64,000 nucleotides of DNA, taken from positions 210,486 through 274,485 of the forward strand of contig JAQGDQ010000251.1 of the NCBI GenBank assembly GCA_030141605.1, in the 5' to 3' direction. Under the pieces are notes generated by a model. That model was given only the letters and a program-made list of their open reading frames with translations, did no database searches and was not told the origin of the DNA. A program made the position numbers and the translations under genes. The DNA is from Tubiluchus corallicola. Taxonomy: Eukaryota > Priapulida > Priapulimorpha > Priapulimorphida > Tubiluchidae. Positions 38,690 to 50,224 of this stretch are shown piece by piece. Position 1 is the stretch's first letter, and each line of letters starts with the position of its first letter.

Positions 38690-39300
38690 CAGTAGACGTC
38701 CTCACTGATGTCACAAATGTTAGCTCGTCATTAGATTTGGACGTCATAGCAACAGTTTCTTGGCTATTACACACATTAAGCAGATTGCTCAAAGAGGTCC
38801 ACGTAGATTGCTTCTATTCCGGGTGGATTCTCAAGTAAAAGCAAGTACGTTAGTGGCAAATTTCGTTAAATTCTCTTGCAAGACCATGAACCGTAATGCT
38901 AAAACGTTGCCTCAATCAACTCGCAATCCTTCACCTCTTTCAGAGACCCACACCAACGTGTAGACCGGTTTCTTTTTATCCCATAGGTTCTTGGCAGGAA
39001 ATTTACAGCTCCTTGAAAGGAAAAAACGGGGCTACAGGATGGTTTCGTTGGCTAAAGCCTCTGTTAGGATGAAAGGTAACGAGCTAGTTTTGCGGGAATG
39101 ATTTTTCTGACCGATTCTGCATTATCTATTTAGTTGAACTATTTTGCATTTACCGTTTCTAGCGAATTTGGAAGAGAGGACCAGAAGAGAATGGAGCAAC
39201 ATTGATGTACAAGTTTGATGATTTCTTCCGAAGTACGAAGGCAGAATTTAATTCAACTAGATTCAGAATAGCAGGTATTCAATTATTTAAAAAACTATTC
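38690..39300 (+). pseudogene. Gene-like module 2 (TFIIS-N/LEDGF-like family)
   Basis: The 5' block GACGTCATAGCAACAGTTTC is followed by a segment aligning with the exon of module 6 (ACACACATTAAGCAG...). The exon at 38987-39075 (acceptor CTTTTTATCCCATAG, donor GGTAACG) is open, reads LLERKKRGYRMVSLAKASVR, and its phase allows joining to exon 39801-39886 of module 3. The LAK-x-SV pattern resembles helix 4 of TFIIS N-terminal domains. A further open stretch starts at 39164 after TTTCTAG. Whether it is transcribed is unknown. Confidence 0.4.
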
Positions 39301-39639
39301 TTTTTTATATAGTCCTAAACCGTTTCTTGTAGCATCCTCTTGGCTCTGGGCGGAGAGATTCTCAAATCACAACACTGGGGAAGACGAAATTAAATTTTTA
39401 AAATGAACTTTAAAGTTTCATAGTTATTACATCTTTTCTCTTAAGCATTTATTAATTTTACAGTTCTTCCTACAGAAAAGTGTTATTATTATTTTTATTA
39501 AATTTATTATATAAATTAAATCTTATTGGTGATTTATGGAAGGCATAATAGCTGGTAATTTTCTTAAGACTACGGAGTGTATGCTCAGCTTAAATAATTG
39601 AATCTGAATAACAATATGATAATAATTATACCACTACAC

Positions 39640-40190
39640 CGTTAGGCACGGGACAACTTTGTCCAAACTTCTTCTTCATTGCAAATTTGGCGTGTTGGGA
39701 GTGAGGACATTCTTGGTGACATCATAAACACTCTTTCTTAGGTCATAGCAACATAGCAACCCATTATAAGTTTCTTGACTAGTTTTCATTTCTTACTTAG
39801 GATCCAGATCTAGAGCCAGGAAAAGACAGGAAATGCGAGAAATCGCTAGGACACATGCAGCATTATTAGGAGGAGACGCAGTAAAGGTAAGTTGTGCAAA
39901 TAGGGAGCCTACGCAAACCCGACAAGCAGCCCAGGGCACGCAAGACTTAAGGTACCCAGATTATAATATTATTTTGCTTGTTTAACTGGCATGAAAAATA
40001 TGGCTTTGCTTTGTTCAGGTATTGTGTTGGTGGTTCGTTTTAAATTTGTTCGAAACTTATACCTTATATCCGTGAAAACTACATATGAATGTTCAAAAAC
40101 GCAGTGACATTCCATATGGATAGAGGAAGAGCCAAGCGTGAATTTCAGTGAGAAATCCTTACAGCTATACTTCGTCATATTTATCAAGTA
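39640..40190 (+). pseudogene. Gene-like module 3
   Basis: Carries TGACATCATAAACACT and GTCATAGCAAC, then an open exon 39801-39886 (acceptor TTTCTTACTTAG, donor GGTAAGTT) reading SRSRARKRQEMREIARTHAA. It is homologous at DNA level to 43851-43938. Similarity to module 5 continues past the exon to about 40190. Confidence 0.45.
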
Positions 40191-40254
40191 TTGGTCTTTC
40201 TTCCTATCTAAATCGCTTAGCAGCTCTAAAATGGGTGTATGTAGACTATAGGGT

Positions 40255-40350
40255 GCGCGGTAAAAATGGTAGAGGGAAAAGGGACACGGTAAAATTGCAC
40301 AGGAAAAAATGGTACAGAAAAAACGGCACAAATGGAAAAGTAGGAAAAAT
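40255..40350. repeat. Low-complexity AAAAATGGCAC-type degenerate repeat
   Basis: Imperfect reiterations of GGAAAAATGG/ACGGTAAAA. The long minus-strand open frame here is an artefact of this composition. Confidence 0.6.
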
Positions 40351-41411
40351 GGCACGTGTTATTTTGATGGAATTGATTTTATAAGAAAACTAGAATGCGC
40401 TCAATAAGAAGCAGATTGGATTTCTATCGAGTAATGGACGAATGCTCCGCATAGTGTTCATCTGCCTTTTTCATCATTAATTTTGGCGGTAGTAATTAAT
40501 AGACTGACAATAATATGCGTATCAAGTCTATAAGGCTATACACCTAATGAGTAAAGGTTACTCGTGAAGTGATTTTCGAGTGTTTTTTATATGCGGTGTT
40601 CGGTCAAGTTTTGCGAAAAGAGAACTGGCGAAACGATTCCAATTTTTGCACTCTGTACCCGCCTTTCCTCACAAAGTTTCTGGAAATCTGTCAGATAGTT
40701 TTTGAGTAAAGGGCTTACTGCTGTAACAGACAAAAACAAACAACCAAACAAACAGTCAAACCAACTGTGTTGAAGCAGAAGTAAACTTAACTAAAAGAAT
40801 TTAGTTAACTAAAAAAAATTAATTAAATAATTTATTAAAGCTTCGTTATTTGTGTAACCAGCTAGAACCAATATCAGATCACATTTCTTTAGGCATCGCG
40901 TAGTTCAACATTGGAATCATCTTTCATCATCATCCATCAGTGCTTCATTAGTTGACAGTTTCAAAAGGCATTTGAGAGTGGACATTTTACAGACAGTTAC
41001 CATCTAGTCTTTATTTCTTTGGATAAGGTATTCCACAGTGCTGCTCTTCACAAGTAGTTCCCTATCATTACGCTTACCGCCAAAATAGCTCAACCAAAAA
41101 AAGAGAAGAAATACGATAGTATTGCGCACAAACGAAAATGACCTTGGTTCCTTACGTTCCTTGTGAGTTAAAATAACTCAATCGATTCGTGATAACTTAT
41201 TTACTTGTAGTATTTAATTTTCGTAGAACAACTGCTCTATGAGATCGGGTCGCACCAAAAACTTTAAAAATGGTACCTGCTGTTGCTTTGCCTGGCATAT
41301 GGCATTTAGGGTAAAAGTGGGGTAATAATAGTCTCTGTTATGTAGTTGTAGACTGCTATTTACAATCGGAGCTTATGTTAATTGTTTATCCAAAAAGCCG
41401 ACTTTAAATGA

Positions 41412-41445
41412 AGATCATCATCATCATCATCATCATCATCATCGT
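41412..41445. repeat. (ATC)n microsatellite
   Basis: Nine or more consecutive ATC units. Confidence 0.95.
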
Positions 41446-41854
41446 CATTTTCTAATATCCACAAAGTGACATTGATTATTTACGTTGTTTTTTAATTGAC
41501 GTCTGATGTCATTTCTTTGATACGCGCCACACTGATCCTTCAACACGTGATATCATTCTGTTGGCATAGCTGCTTATGTTCCTTCAATGTAGCCTGTTCT
41601 ACAGGTCCATTCAAAAATTAGGTAATTTTTCACTGGTACAGCTGGAGTTCATGAAAAAAAAAATCATAAACTGAATGTTTTACAAGATGATAAGTTTATG
41701 AGCTGGAACATGAACAGTACCGTAAACGAAATGGTAAGGTAATGGTAAGTCTATGCCTATAGTAGTTTTTGGCTATGTCCAGTTTACTGACAGTGGAGCA
41801 AATAACTGAACTGCAGTACAATGAGAATTGTGACACAAGTGCACGTTTAGTTAT

Positions 41855-41925
41855 AATATAATGTAACGTAACACAGCGTAACGAACGTAACGTAATGTAA
41901 TGCAATGTAACGCGATGAACTGCAG
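41855..41925. repeat. Degenerate GTAAC/GTAAT pentamer repeat
   Basis: TGTAACGTAAC, CGTAACGAACGTAACGTAAT, GTAATGCAATGTAACGC: a decayed simple repeat. Confidence 0.7.
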
Positions 41926-42789
41926 GATGAACATTAGTGTGAAGTGAAATGCAATGCGACTTGAACAGGAATGTACTGGTTCACTTTCATCATTATGGAG
42001 TTTTTAGAAGAGAACATTAAAATGTGTGCCGCAAAAAAGTTAGCATGCCATGGGTACTTACATGAGCGCAATAATTGTCTTTAAGATTTTGTTTAAGAAA
42101 TTTTGTTTTTAAGAAATTTTTGAAGTAATATTGTTGTCTTCACGACATCCTCAATGGATAGAAACAACGACGAGTTACGTCTCTATTTTGTAATTTTATG
42201 TTTGAATATTTTGTGATGTTTTTATCAACTGTGTCGACACAGGCGGCTGTTACATACAGGCAGGTAGCTTTATGATTTGGTCCTTTAAAAACTGCAGATT
42301 GATGATAATTTAAAGAAAGTTGTTGCATTTGCATCTTGCAGGCAATATGATAATGATTGCAATTATCATCTTACACATTTTTTGACAAACAAATGCCAGT
42401 CCTATGGACTGAGTTGTGGTAGGCAAATTACAGTAAGTGAACATCAAACTATTTGTGAATTATGGTGAAACCTGCGAGTAATTATAATATGATACAAAAA
42501 TATATTCATACTTCTGGTCATCTCACCCTCTCTCCTCTGCCTAAGTGATAGTTGCCTCACTTAAACCGTATTTTGTTACTGATATACAAGAACTGGTTCG
42601 TTATTAACGACTAATTTAATGATCATTGATAATTATGAAAATGTCTTAGACTGATAGGGTTAATCCTGTGCTAATATTCTTGTTATTGAAGATTTAAGCC
42701 TTGAGAGAGTTGCTAGTGCCAGGTTTTTTCCTTCTTCTGTACCTGGCAGACTGCCTAGGTACTTACACTACTTCTAGGCTTGTGATGTG

Positions 42790-43335
42790 ACGTTTCAATG
42801 ACGTCAGAAACGTTTACTCATCGTTTGAAGTCATAGCAGTAGTTTCTTGGTTACACTACACACCATTCAGCAGACGATGAAGGAGTCCACACGGGAAGGT
42901 TGCTTTGGCTGAAGTTCTTAAGTTAAAAGGAATGAATAGGTGAGTGTTGTGGAAATTTCTTCAAATTCTCTTACTGTGCTATACATATCCATAAACGTAT
43001 GATTTTCGCACGTGTAATTTGCCTGTTGATGTCATATTTTTACTTATTAATGATGTTAGTTATGTCTGTTCACGTCCTTCTTGCAGTAGATAAGGATGTA
43101 GCAACAGCTTCTTAGATGCCGTGCAAGGCAGGCTTTGATTAGCAAACTGCGTGTTGTTGATGGTTCGACTGTTCTACTCAAACCCCCGAAACATGAGAGA
43201 GAAAGCTCTAATCCTTTTCTAATTTGCAGTCTTACATATTTTTATTTCTTGCGGTATTACTACAGTACAGAAAAAGCTGGAAGCAGCACATTACCAAAAA
43301 TTACAGTTTCATACAGCCGTGTTGGGGAATAGCAA
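42790..43335 (+). pseudogene. Gene-like module 4
   Basis: Contains TGACGTCAGAAACGTTT and GTCATAGCAGTAGTTTC, then a segment (42868-42940) about 70 percent identical to the exon of module 6 but with stops in that frame, ending in a GTGAGT donor. After TTCTTGCAG comes a second exon-like segment reading DKDVATAS, a stop, then in another frame ISKLRVVDGSTVLLKPPKHE. Module 5 has the related ISQIIEDGSAVILKHPKH, so protein-level similarity survives. Confidence 0.5.
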
Positions 43336-43439
43336 TCCAATTTTCAGCCCGAAGAGCTAACACAACAGGACCTGGTCTTTAAGTATTTGTAAATTCCCTA
43401 AACAGTTTAAGCAGTCTATCATTAGTCCTGTGTATCATT

Positions 43440-43562
43440 AGTTAATGACTATAGACCTGTAGCTTTAACGCAAGTATTAAGCAAAACACTAGAACTTTCG
43501 ATCTTACATTTTCCGAAATCTGTTGTTTCACCGTTTTTGGACCCGTTTCAATTTGTATGAGA
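43440..43562 (+). pseudogene. Non-LTR retrotransposon RT fragment
   Basis: The frame reads NDYRPVALTQVLSKTLE and SVVSPFLDPFQF, the conserved N-terminal RT motifs (block 1-2) of L2/CR1-like LINEs. The frame stops within a few codons afterwards. It lies between modules 4 and 5. Confidence 0.7.
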
Positions 43563-43649
43563 TAATTTTTGTTAGTCCTACAGTTCGCTTTAGAAGGTCA
43601 ATAGCTCCATTAAAGTAATGTCTAGAATAAAATACGTGATTACCGATTT

Positions 43650-44190
43650 CGCACATGGGGTCATTTTCTGTGACATCATAAACACTTGTAGCTCGTAGCA
43701 ACAGCTTCTTAGTTGCATGAGAAACATAATTAGCCAAATTATCGAGGATGGTTCTGCTGTTATACTCAAACATCCAAAACACTAAAAGACAAAAGCCCTC
43801 AAGCTTTGTTGGTCCAAGTGTTCTTACCTATTCTTCATTTCTTGCTTAAGATCCAGGATCCCAGATCCAGGAAAGGCAGGAACCGCAGGAAAACTCAGCC
43901 ACAGGCAGCCTATAAGAGGTCCAAGAGGAGTGGCAAAGGTACGCACAGAAGTCAAGATTTACAGGTACATAAAATATTTTTATACTGTTTATTAATGAAT
44001 ACTGAAAAATGGTTTTGCCTTGGTCTGGCGTTGCGTTGATCCTTCCAACCTTTAAAAACAGTAGTAATCCATGCACTAAGAGGAATGTGAATTTCTGTGT
44101 AAAAGAATCATTAAGTCCATATTTTGTGTCAAGGATTATTAGACGCTTGTACAACAACTCCAACATGTAGGCTACAGAGCTGCTTGGATG
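43650..44190 (+). pseudogene. Gene-like module 5
   Basis: TGACATCATAAACACTT and GTAGCAACAGCTTCTTAGTT precede a segment reading ISQIIEDGSAVILKHPKH and a stop. A basic exon-like segment 43851-43938 (acceptor CATTTCTTGCTTAAG, donor GGTACG) reads DPRSRKGRNRRKTQPQAAYK. A possible second short exon ends at GGTACAT (43974). Similarity to module 3 extends to about 44190. Confidence 0.45.
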
Positions 44191-44576
44191 GAAGAAATCA
44201 AGCTATTATCTGTAATATCAGGCTCTAGTTTTGACATTTTGTTATGGTTTTTACAGAGCGCACAAAGCGATACTGATAATTTATGTTTTCTTTCGGCATG
44301 CTATGTCAATTTTCGTCACGTGATAAGCCCCACTGGTCCTATCTGTCATAGCTGTCTTTTTTATATAGTTAATTATTCCGGTCCTTCCACATACTTGGCT
44401 ATATTTCTTCATCGGCTGTACACCTGGTTTTGCCAGTCCTTTGACATACTGTGGTGCTGTATAACTGTAGTTACAGAAGAATTGATCCTCTTTCCCATTC
44501 TTTCCTGATCCCTCGCACGTTATCTTACATTTTTATTTCAGTTAAAATTTTACTGCGGCAAAACAAGACGTGCGTG

Positions 44577-44890
44577 TATAGAAAATATTTCCGCTAGGGG
44601 ACAAAATCTGAAAAATGGGGGTCGGGAAGAGAAATGCACCAAGTGTCGAGTAGTAGTACCATGTAGTATTTCAAATGAAAGGTCTTGATGAGACGAATCG
44701 AATGCTATATGTTACTATGAAAATGGCAAACCTGTGAACCCTCTGGGGGACAAAATATGGGTTGAGGAGACAAAGGCCTCCAGTATCAGCCGATCTAGCT
44801 AGTAGTACATTAAACCAAAGGTCTGCTTGAGATAAATTGAATGGTATAAGTTATGCCGAGATAGTTTGACCTCTGACCTTAGGTCACGGG
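44577..44890. repeat. Diverged copy of the 27300-28340 tandem-repeat element
   Basis: Shares GAAAAATGGGGGTCGGGAA, GTACCATGTAG, TCAAATGAAAGGTCTTGATG and GGGTTGAGGAGACAAA with the earlier element. About two units. Confidence 0.75.
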
Positions 44891-45821
44891 TTGAAAAGTT
44901 ACAAGTTGCGATTTCATTTTGAACTGCTGTTCCAATGAATTCAAGTAAAGCGAATTCTATAAAACAAAGTTAGACTTTCAAAGAAAAGCCTGGCATCTTT
45001 TCAGTAACCATTCTGTAACTACTGACTTCTACTGACTTGCAAAGTCTTCAGTTTCCGACCGCGGGGTCAGAAACATTGTCACCAGTTTACATTTGTTAAT
45101 AAGCCAAGATCAAAGTATAAGGTAATGTGCATCCAGCGGTCGAGTCGTTTACACTTCTGGTACGGAAGTGCTTTTCACATTTTGGCATTTTTGTCGCGCG
45201 TAGGGATGTTTAATTGGTCGATATGTACACGTATAAAAACAAGCATACTGCATTTTGATTTGAACAAAGCTATTTGAAGCTAAGCAAGAAACTGAGAAAA
45301 TTTAAGCATTGCTACAAGAAAGAGAAATTGCCACGAAAAAGGGTGCATACTGCACAAAGAGACATTACCACATAAAAATTTACAGTGTGCAAAAGTTAAA
45401 GGGCAAGAATACACAATTCTCACGCAAAGCCGAAAAAACTCGTCTTGAAAATATGTATCACGTACATAACATGCTGGCTTTGATTGCTTGCATTAGCAGT
45501 AGCGCTATATAAAACGTGTAGATTTAAATTTTAAATTCCTGCGCTGACCGGGCAGCCATTTTAAGGGGCAATCGTTGAACAAGTAATTTAAGCAAGTCTA
45601 AATAACATTGCGTATTATTACCAAGAATTTTCTTTTCTATTTAAATACGTCTTTCAAACAGGAAGTATAATGCTGAGTAATACAGCTTTGTATGGAAAGT
45701 TTTTTGAAGCGTATTTAAAATTGTCTTTTAAATTCCAAAGTACTGAGATCAAACTAATTAGTAATGGCGTAAGAAAAGGTCACTGTACACTCTTAGCATT
45801 GATTGAGAACTTTTATATCCG

Positions 45822-46562
45822 TTTAGACGATCAGTTTTTTTCGTCAAACCAGTTCCTTAGTTTTAATTTGACAAACTATTTTGATCGTGTAAACAGCGAA
45901 GGTAACAAACTTTTTGTTTCACAAACAAAGTTTGATGGTATCAAACCGTCCTAAGTTCATCAAACAAAAACCAACAAACTCAGACTCAATAGCCGCGCTC
46001 TCATTACATAATATCGATTGTTCATTTCGTAGCGGGGGGGGGGGGGCTGAAAATTTTGTCATTGTTAATCCAGCAAGTGGTACATGTACAACGATCAACA
46101 GTTTTACATGTCCATGTTATTGGAACTTGCAGGGTAGAAACAGTGGTAATAGAAATTAATTCTGATTTTGCTGTACTGCTGTCTATCAATGAACAAAACA
46201 ATTTGCGAATCACTTTGTTATACAATATACAGGCTTTGGTTAGATAAACTGAACTTCTTGTAGTAAAAAGTCAAACGTTTAGATCTTTGAAATTAGGCTG
46301 TAACTGTAATTTCTCAATTCTTCGCTGTAGTTTTTTCCATTTAATTTTTTTCTGTCCAATTTCTCCTTTTTTAATCACACAAGCTAGCCCAATATAGACA
46401 ACAAAGCACGTCTGCACATTGACGCCATAACTTGACTGACACTCCTCGCTGAATTGTTATTATAACCTTGATAATATGTCGTCTAAATACTCGTCGGTTT
46501 CGGTTTTTAGACTGGCTGTTTTTGTTTGTCAGTTTTAGTTTGATTTAAAAGCTGATCGATAC
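45822..46562. mobile_element. Dispersed repeat with GATCGTGTAAAC motif, copy 2 (both ends)
   Basis: The left end CGATCAGTTTTTTT...TCAAAC and right end (complement CGATCAGCTTTTAAATCAAAC) are inverted repeats, so this copy appears full length at about 740 bp. The interior matches 29605-30165. A 14-bp G run occurs at about 46034. No transposase frame is visible. Confidence 0.6.
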
Positions 46563-46782
46563 ATTTGTTATAATTTTATTCTTAATCCGAAATCTTTTGA
46601 ATTATATCATCAATGCCGCTGAGGTAAAATCAACCGAACTTGACGCATAGGTAGGAAACCTAACATTAGCGATGGAGCGTTACTAGGTGCCATGATGTTG
46701 ACATTGAAGGTTGGCAGAAGTCGAGTCACTGAGGCATCCAACAAGAAAGTTGATGGAGGTAATATAGCTGTATCGTGTTATA

Positions 46783-48397
46783 TCACGGCAGGGCCTGATC
46801 ACTGTGTGCATACATGTCACGGCAGGGCCTGATCACTGTGTACATGCATGTCATGGCAGGGCCTGATCACTGTGTGCATGCACGTCACGGCAGGGCCTGA
46901 TTACTGTGTGCATGCATGTCATGGCAGGGCCTGATTACTGTGTGCATGCATGTCATGGCAGGGCCTGATCACTGCAGGGCCTGATCACTGTGTGCATGCA
47001 TGTCACGGCAGGGCCTGATTACTGTGTGCATGCATGTCATGGCAGGGCCTGATCACTGTGTGCATGCATGTCATGGCAGGGCCTGATTACTGTGTGCATG
47101 CACGTCATGGCAAGGCCTGATTACTGTGTGCATGCATGTCATGGCAGGGCCTGATCACTGTGTGCATGCATGTCATGGCAGGGCCTGATCACTGGCCAGC
47201 AGGCTTACCAGTGTCACGGCAGGGCCTGATCACTGTGTGCATGCATGTCAGCAGGGCCTGATCACTGTGTGCATGCATGTCACGGCAGGGCCTGATCACT
47301 GTGTGCATGCATGTCATGGCAGGGCCTGATCACTGTGTGCATGCATGTCACGGCAGGGCCTGATCACTGTGTGCATGCATGTCATGGCAGGGCCTGATCA
47401 CTGTGTGCATGCATGTCACGGCAGGGCCTGATCACTGTACTGTAGCAGGGCCTGATACTGTGTGCAGCACGCAGGGCCTGATCACTGTGTGCATGCATGT
47501 CATGGCAGGGCCTGATCACTGTGTGCATGCACGTCATGGCAAGGCCTGATCACTGTGTGCATGCATGTCACGGCAGGGCCTGATCACTGTGTGCATGCAT
47601 GTCATGGCAGGGCCTGATCACTGTGTGCATTCATGTCATGGCAGGGTCTGATCACTGTGTGCATGCATGTCACGGCAGGGCCTGATCACTGTGTGCATGC
47701 ATGTCTCGACAGGGCCTGATCACTGTGTGCATGCATGTCTCGACAGGGCCTGATCACTGTGTGCATGCATGTCATGGCAGGGCTTGATCACTGTGTGCAT
47801 GCATGTCTCGACAGGGCCTGATCACTGTGTGCATGCATGTCACGGCAGGGCCTGATCACTGTGTGCATGCATGTCACGGCAGGGCCTGATCACTGTGTGC
47901 ATGCATGTCATGGCAGGGCCTGATCACTGTGTGCATGCATGTCTCGGCAGGGCCTGATCACTGTGTGCATGCATGTCACGGCAGGGCCTGATCACTGTGT
48001 GCATGCATGTCACGGCAGGGCCTGATCACTGTGTGCATGCATGTCACGGCAGGGCATGATCACTGTGTGCATGCATGTCACGGCAGGGCCTGATTACTGT
48101 GTGCATGCATGTCACGGCAGGGCCTGATCACTGTGTGCATGCATGTCACGGCAGGGCATGATCACTGTGTGCATGCATGTCACGGCAGGGCCTGATTACT
48201 GTGCGCATGCATGTCACGGCAGGGCCTGATCACTGTGCGCATGCATGTCACGGCAGGGCCTGATCACTGTGCGCATGCATGTCACGGCAGGGCCTGATCA
48301 CTGTGTGCATGCATGTCATGCAGGGCCTGATCACTGTGTGCATGCATGTCACAGCAGGGCCTGATTACTGTGCGCATGCATGTCACGCAGGGCGTGA
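46783..48397. repeat. 34-bp-unit minisatellite, about 47 copies
   Basis: Consensus unit: TGATCACTGTGTGCATGCAT followed by GTCACGGCAGGGCC. Variants alternate at a few positions (CAC/CAT/CTC before GG; TGATCAC/TGATTAC; GTGTGC/GTGCGC), and a few truncated units occur near 46975, 47195 and 47440. Each unit holds palindromes TGATCA and TGCATGCA and a 15-bp alternating purine-pyrimidine tract. Confidence 0.98.
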
Positions 48398-48689
48398 AAC
48401 ACAGTGCACATAACCGAAAAAACTGATGGGAAAGTAGCCGTTTAATTGAAAAACAATAATTATTTTATAAAATAAGTAAAACATTTTAAAGGTAAGGTTT
48501 ATTATACACAGATAAAAATCAGAATCCCGGAATTTTTTTATTATGCAGTTGTTAAGTTAGCTGTAATTAAACATGCAAAACGTACATGAAAAGGCCGGTG
48601 CATTGTGGGCATCACAAACTTAGCTCATTTAGCGTAATTTTTATTTTATTTTGTGATATGATAATCATAATAATGATAATTGTCGTCGT

Positions 48690-49265
48690 CCATTGAATCA
48701 TGCGTTCGATATCCAGGGACATGATTCTGTTCACCTCTTCACTCCAGGACTCACTGATCTGTGCTGAAGCGTTTTAATGTTGCTGTGCAAAATCCAAATT
48801 TGTTAACATTTGTCCTCCTGCAGATTTTCTGGCTGGTTCTATGGCTTGCTGAAGGGCTGTCTTCACTAGACTATCTTCAGTTAGTCTAAGCATATACCCA
48901 ATCCATCTTAAACAGCGCCTTTTTATTTTTATTTTCTGACGTTCTTCTCTTATTTATTCATATAATGTCATGATTTGAAATGTTCTTTGCCCATCTGATA
49001 TACAAAATGTTTCTGTAATTTCGCCGTTGAAATCCGTCAATTTCAGCTTTATAATTTGCTTTAAATGTTCAGAGCTCAGAGTTATGCAGTAGTGCAGTTT
49101 CAACTAAGGTTTTGTTTTCAAAGATGCTTCCCTGTTCTCAAAAACTTTTTGTGAGTTTTGAATATACTGATAATGCCACCTATCTTCAGTCTTGATGCAT
49201 TTCTCTGTTACTAGCAGACTACCAAGACATTTGCATTTTTCCATGATTGATCACCATGACGAATT
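48690..49265 (-). pseudogene. Non-LTR retrotransposon C-terminal remnant
   Basis: The minus frames read KCLGSLLVTEKCIKTED (the post-RT FKYLGS region) and, further on, RRCLRWIGYMLRLTEDSLVK, the RRLRWIGHVLRM-type motif at the C-terminus of RTE/Jockey-like ORF2 proteins. Several stops and frameshifts. Confidence 0.6.
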
Positions 49266-49734
49266 ATGTGAGTTAGTTTTACTTTTGTTTAATATAAGAT
49301 CCACTTTTCAGATTTAATTCTATTGAGTTTTTTATTTCATTTAATTCATCTTTGTTTCTTGTGATCCATGCCACATAATCAACTCACTTTTTAGGGATAT
49401 AAGTTGACAGGTTTGGTAGAAAGCTGTAACAGTGTTCTCGTCTTATTTCAGTTAGTATTAATTCAGGATAAAGTATCGTGTAAATGTGATATTCTAAATC
49501 TTTCAATGCTATAATTGTGTCCTTAGAGAGTTATGCATGATCAGTAAGAGCTAATCGCGATAATATCAAAATAATTATGGTCACTGTATGACAAGTATAA
49601 AATAAGTCCTAAATACGATTATTCTAATAATATTTGTACAAATTTTCAATTACAACATCTGTTTGCTTTACTTTAGCTTGGCTTGTACAGATAAGGTGCT
49701 TAGCTGTGAGACATCTAAAATAAGCTGGCTGATG

Positions 49735-50050
49735 TTATCTGACGTTTTCAATGATGTCATAAACGTTTATTCCCTACAGGCTTGGACGTCCCTACACACA
49801 TCCCTACAGGCTTCCCTACACACATTCTTAAAACAGTTGAAGAACTCCAACAGGAAGGTTGTGTTGTTGAAGTTCTGAAGTATTTGAAAGAGACCACTGG
49901 GTAAGTGTCCTGGAAATTTCTTCAAATTCTCTTACTGTTCCGTACACGTCCTGAAATATATTATTCTTATAATCTATTAATGCCTGCTAGTGACGCTAGC
50001 TATGCTTATTCACGTCCTTTTTGAAGCAGACAGAGCAGTTAAGAAGAACA
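49735..50050 (+). pseudogene. Gene-like module 6 with intact exon 49780-49900
   Basis: The block TGATGTCATAAACGTTTATT runs into acceptor TTCCCTACAG. The 121-nt exon is open and ends ACTGG|GTAAGT. It reads THILKTVEELQQEGC followed by VVEVLKYLKETTG, which fits helices 2-3 of a TFIIS N-terminal/LEDGF-type domain (leucine spacing, then V-x-V-L-K..T..G). Within it CCTACACACAT..CCCTACAGGCTTC is tandemly duplicated. The next exon expected from module 4 is truncated near 50045, just before the LINE. Confidence 0.45.
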
Positions 50051-50224
50051 TAAATTTCTGGTAAAGAATTCTATATAGTTAATTGTGTAAGAAACGCAAA
50101 AGAATTTTATTGCGAATCGTGTTGCATTTAAGCATGTCCAGGAAAAACATGAGAGCAAATTGATGAGATGTAAGAAATGTCCCGAAGAGGTTCTAATAAC
50201 ATCGTTTAGGTACCGACAAAAGTT

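Noticed and set aside
39969-40355. 128-codon minus-strand open frame
   Set aside because: Its N-terminal half is a translation of a degenerate A-rich repeat and the rest is antisense to a duplicated module segment.
43528-43782. 84-codon minus-strand open frame
   Set aside because: Antisense to the LINE fragment and module 5; no family features.
46783-48397. CRISPR-like regular array
   Set aside because: Units follow each other directly with no unique spacers, and the surrounding DNA is eukaryotic; this is a minisatellite.
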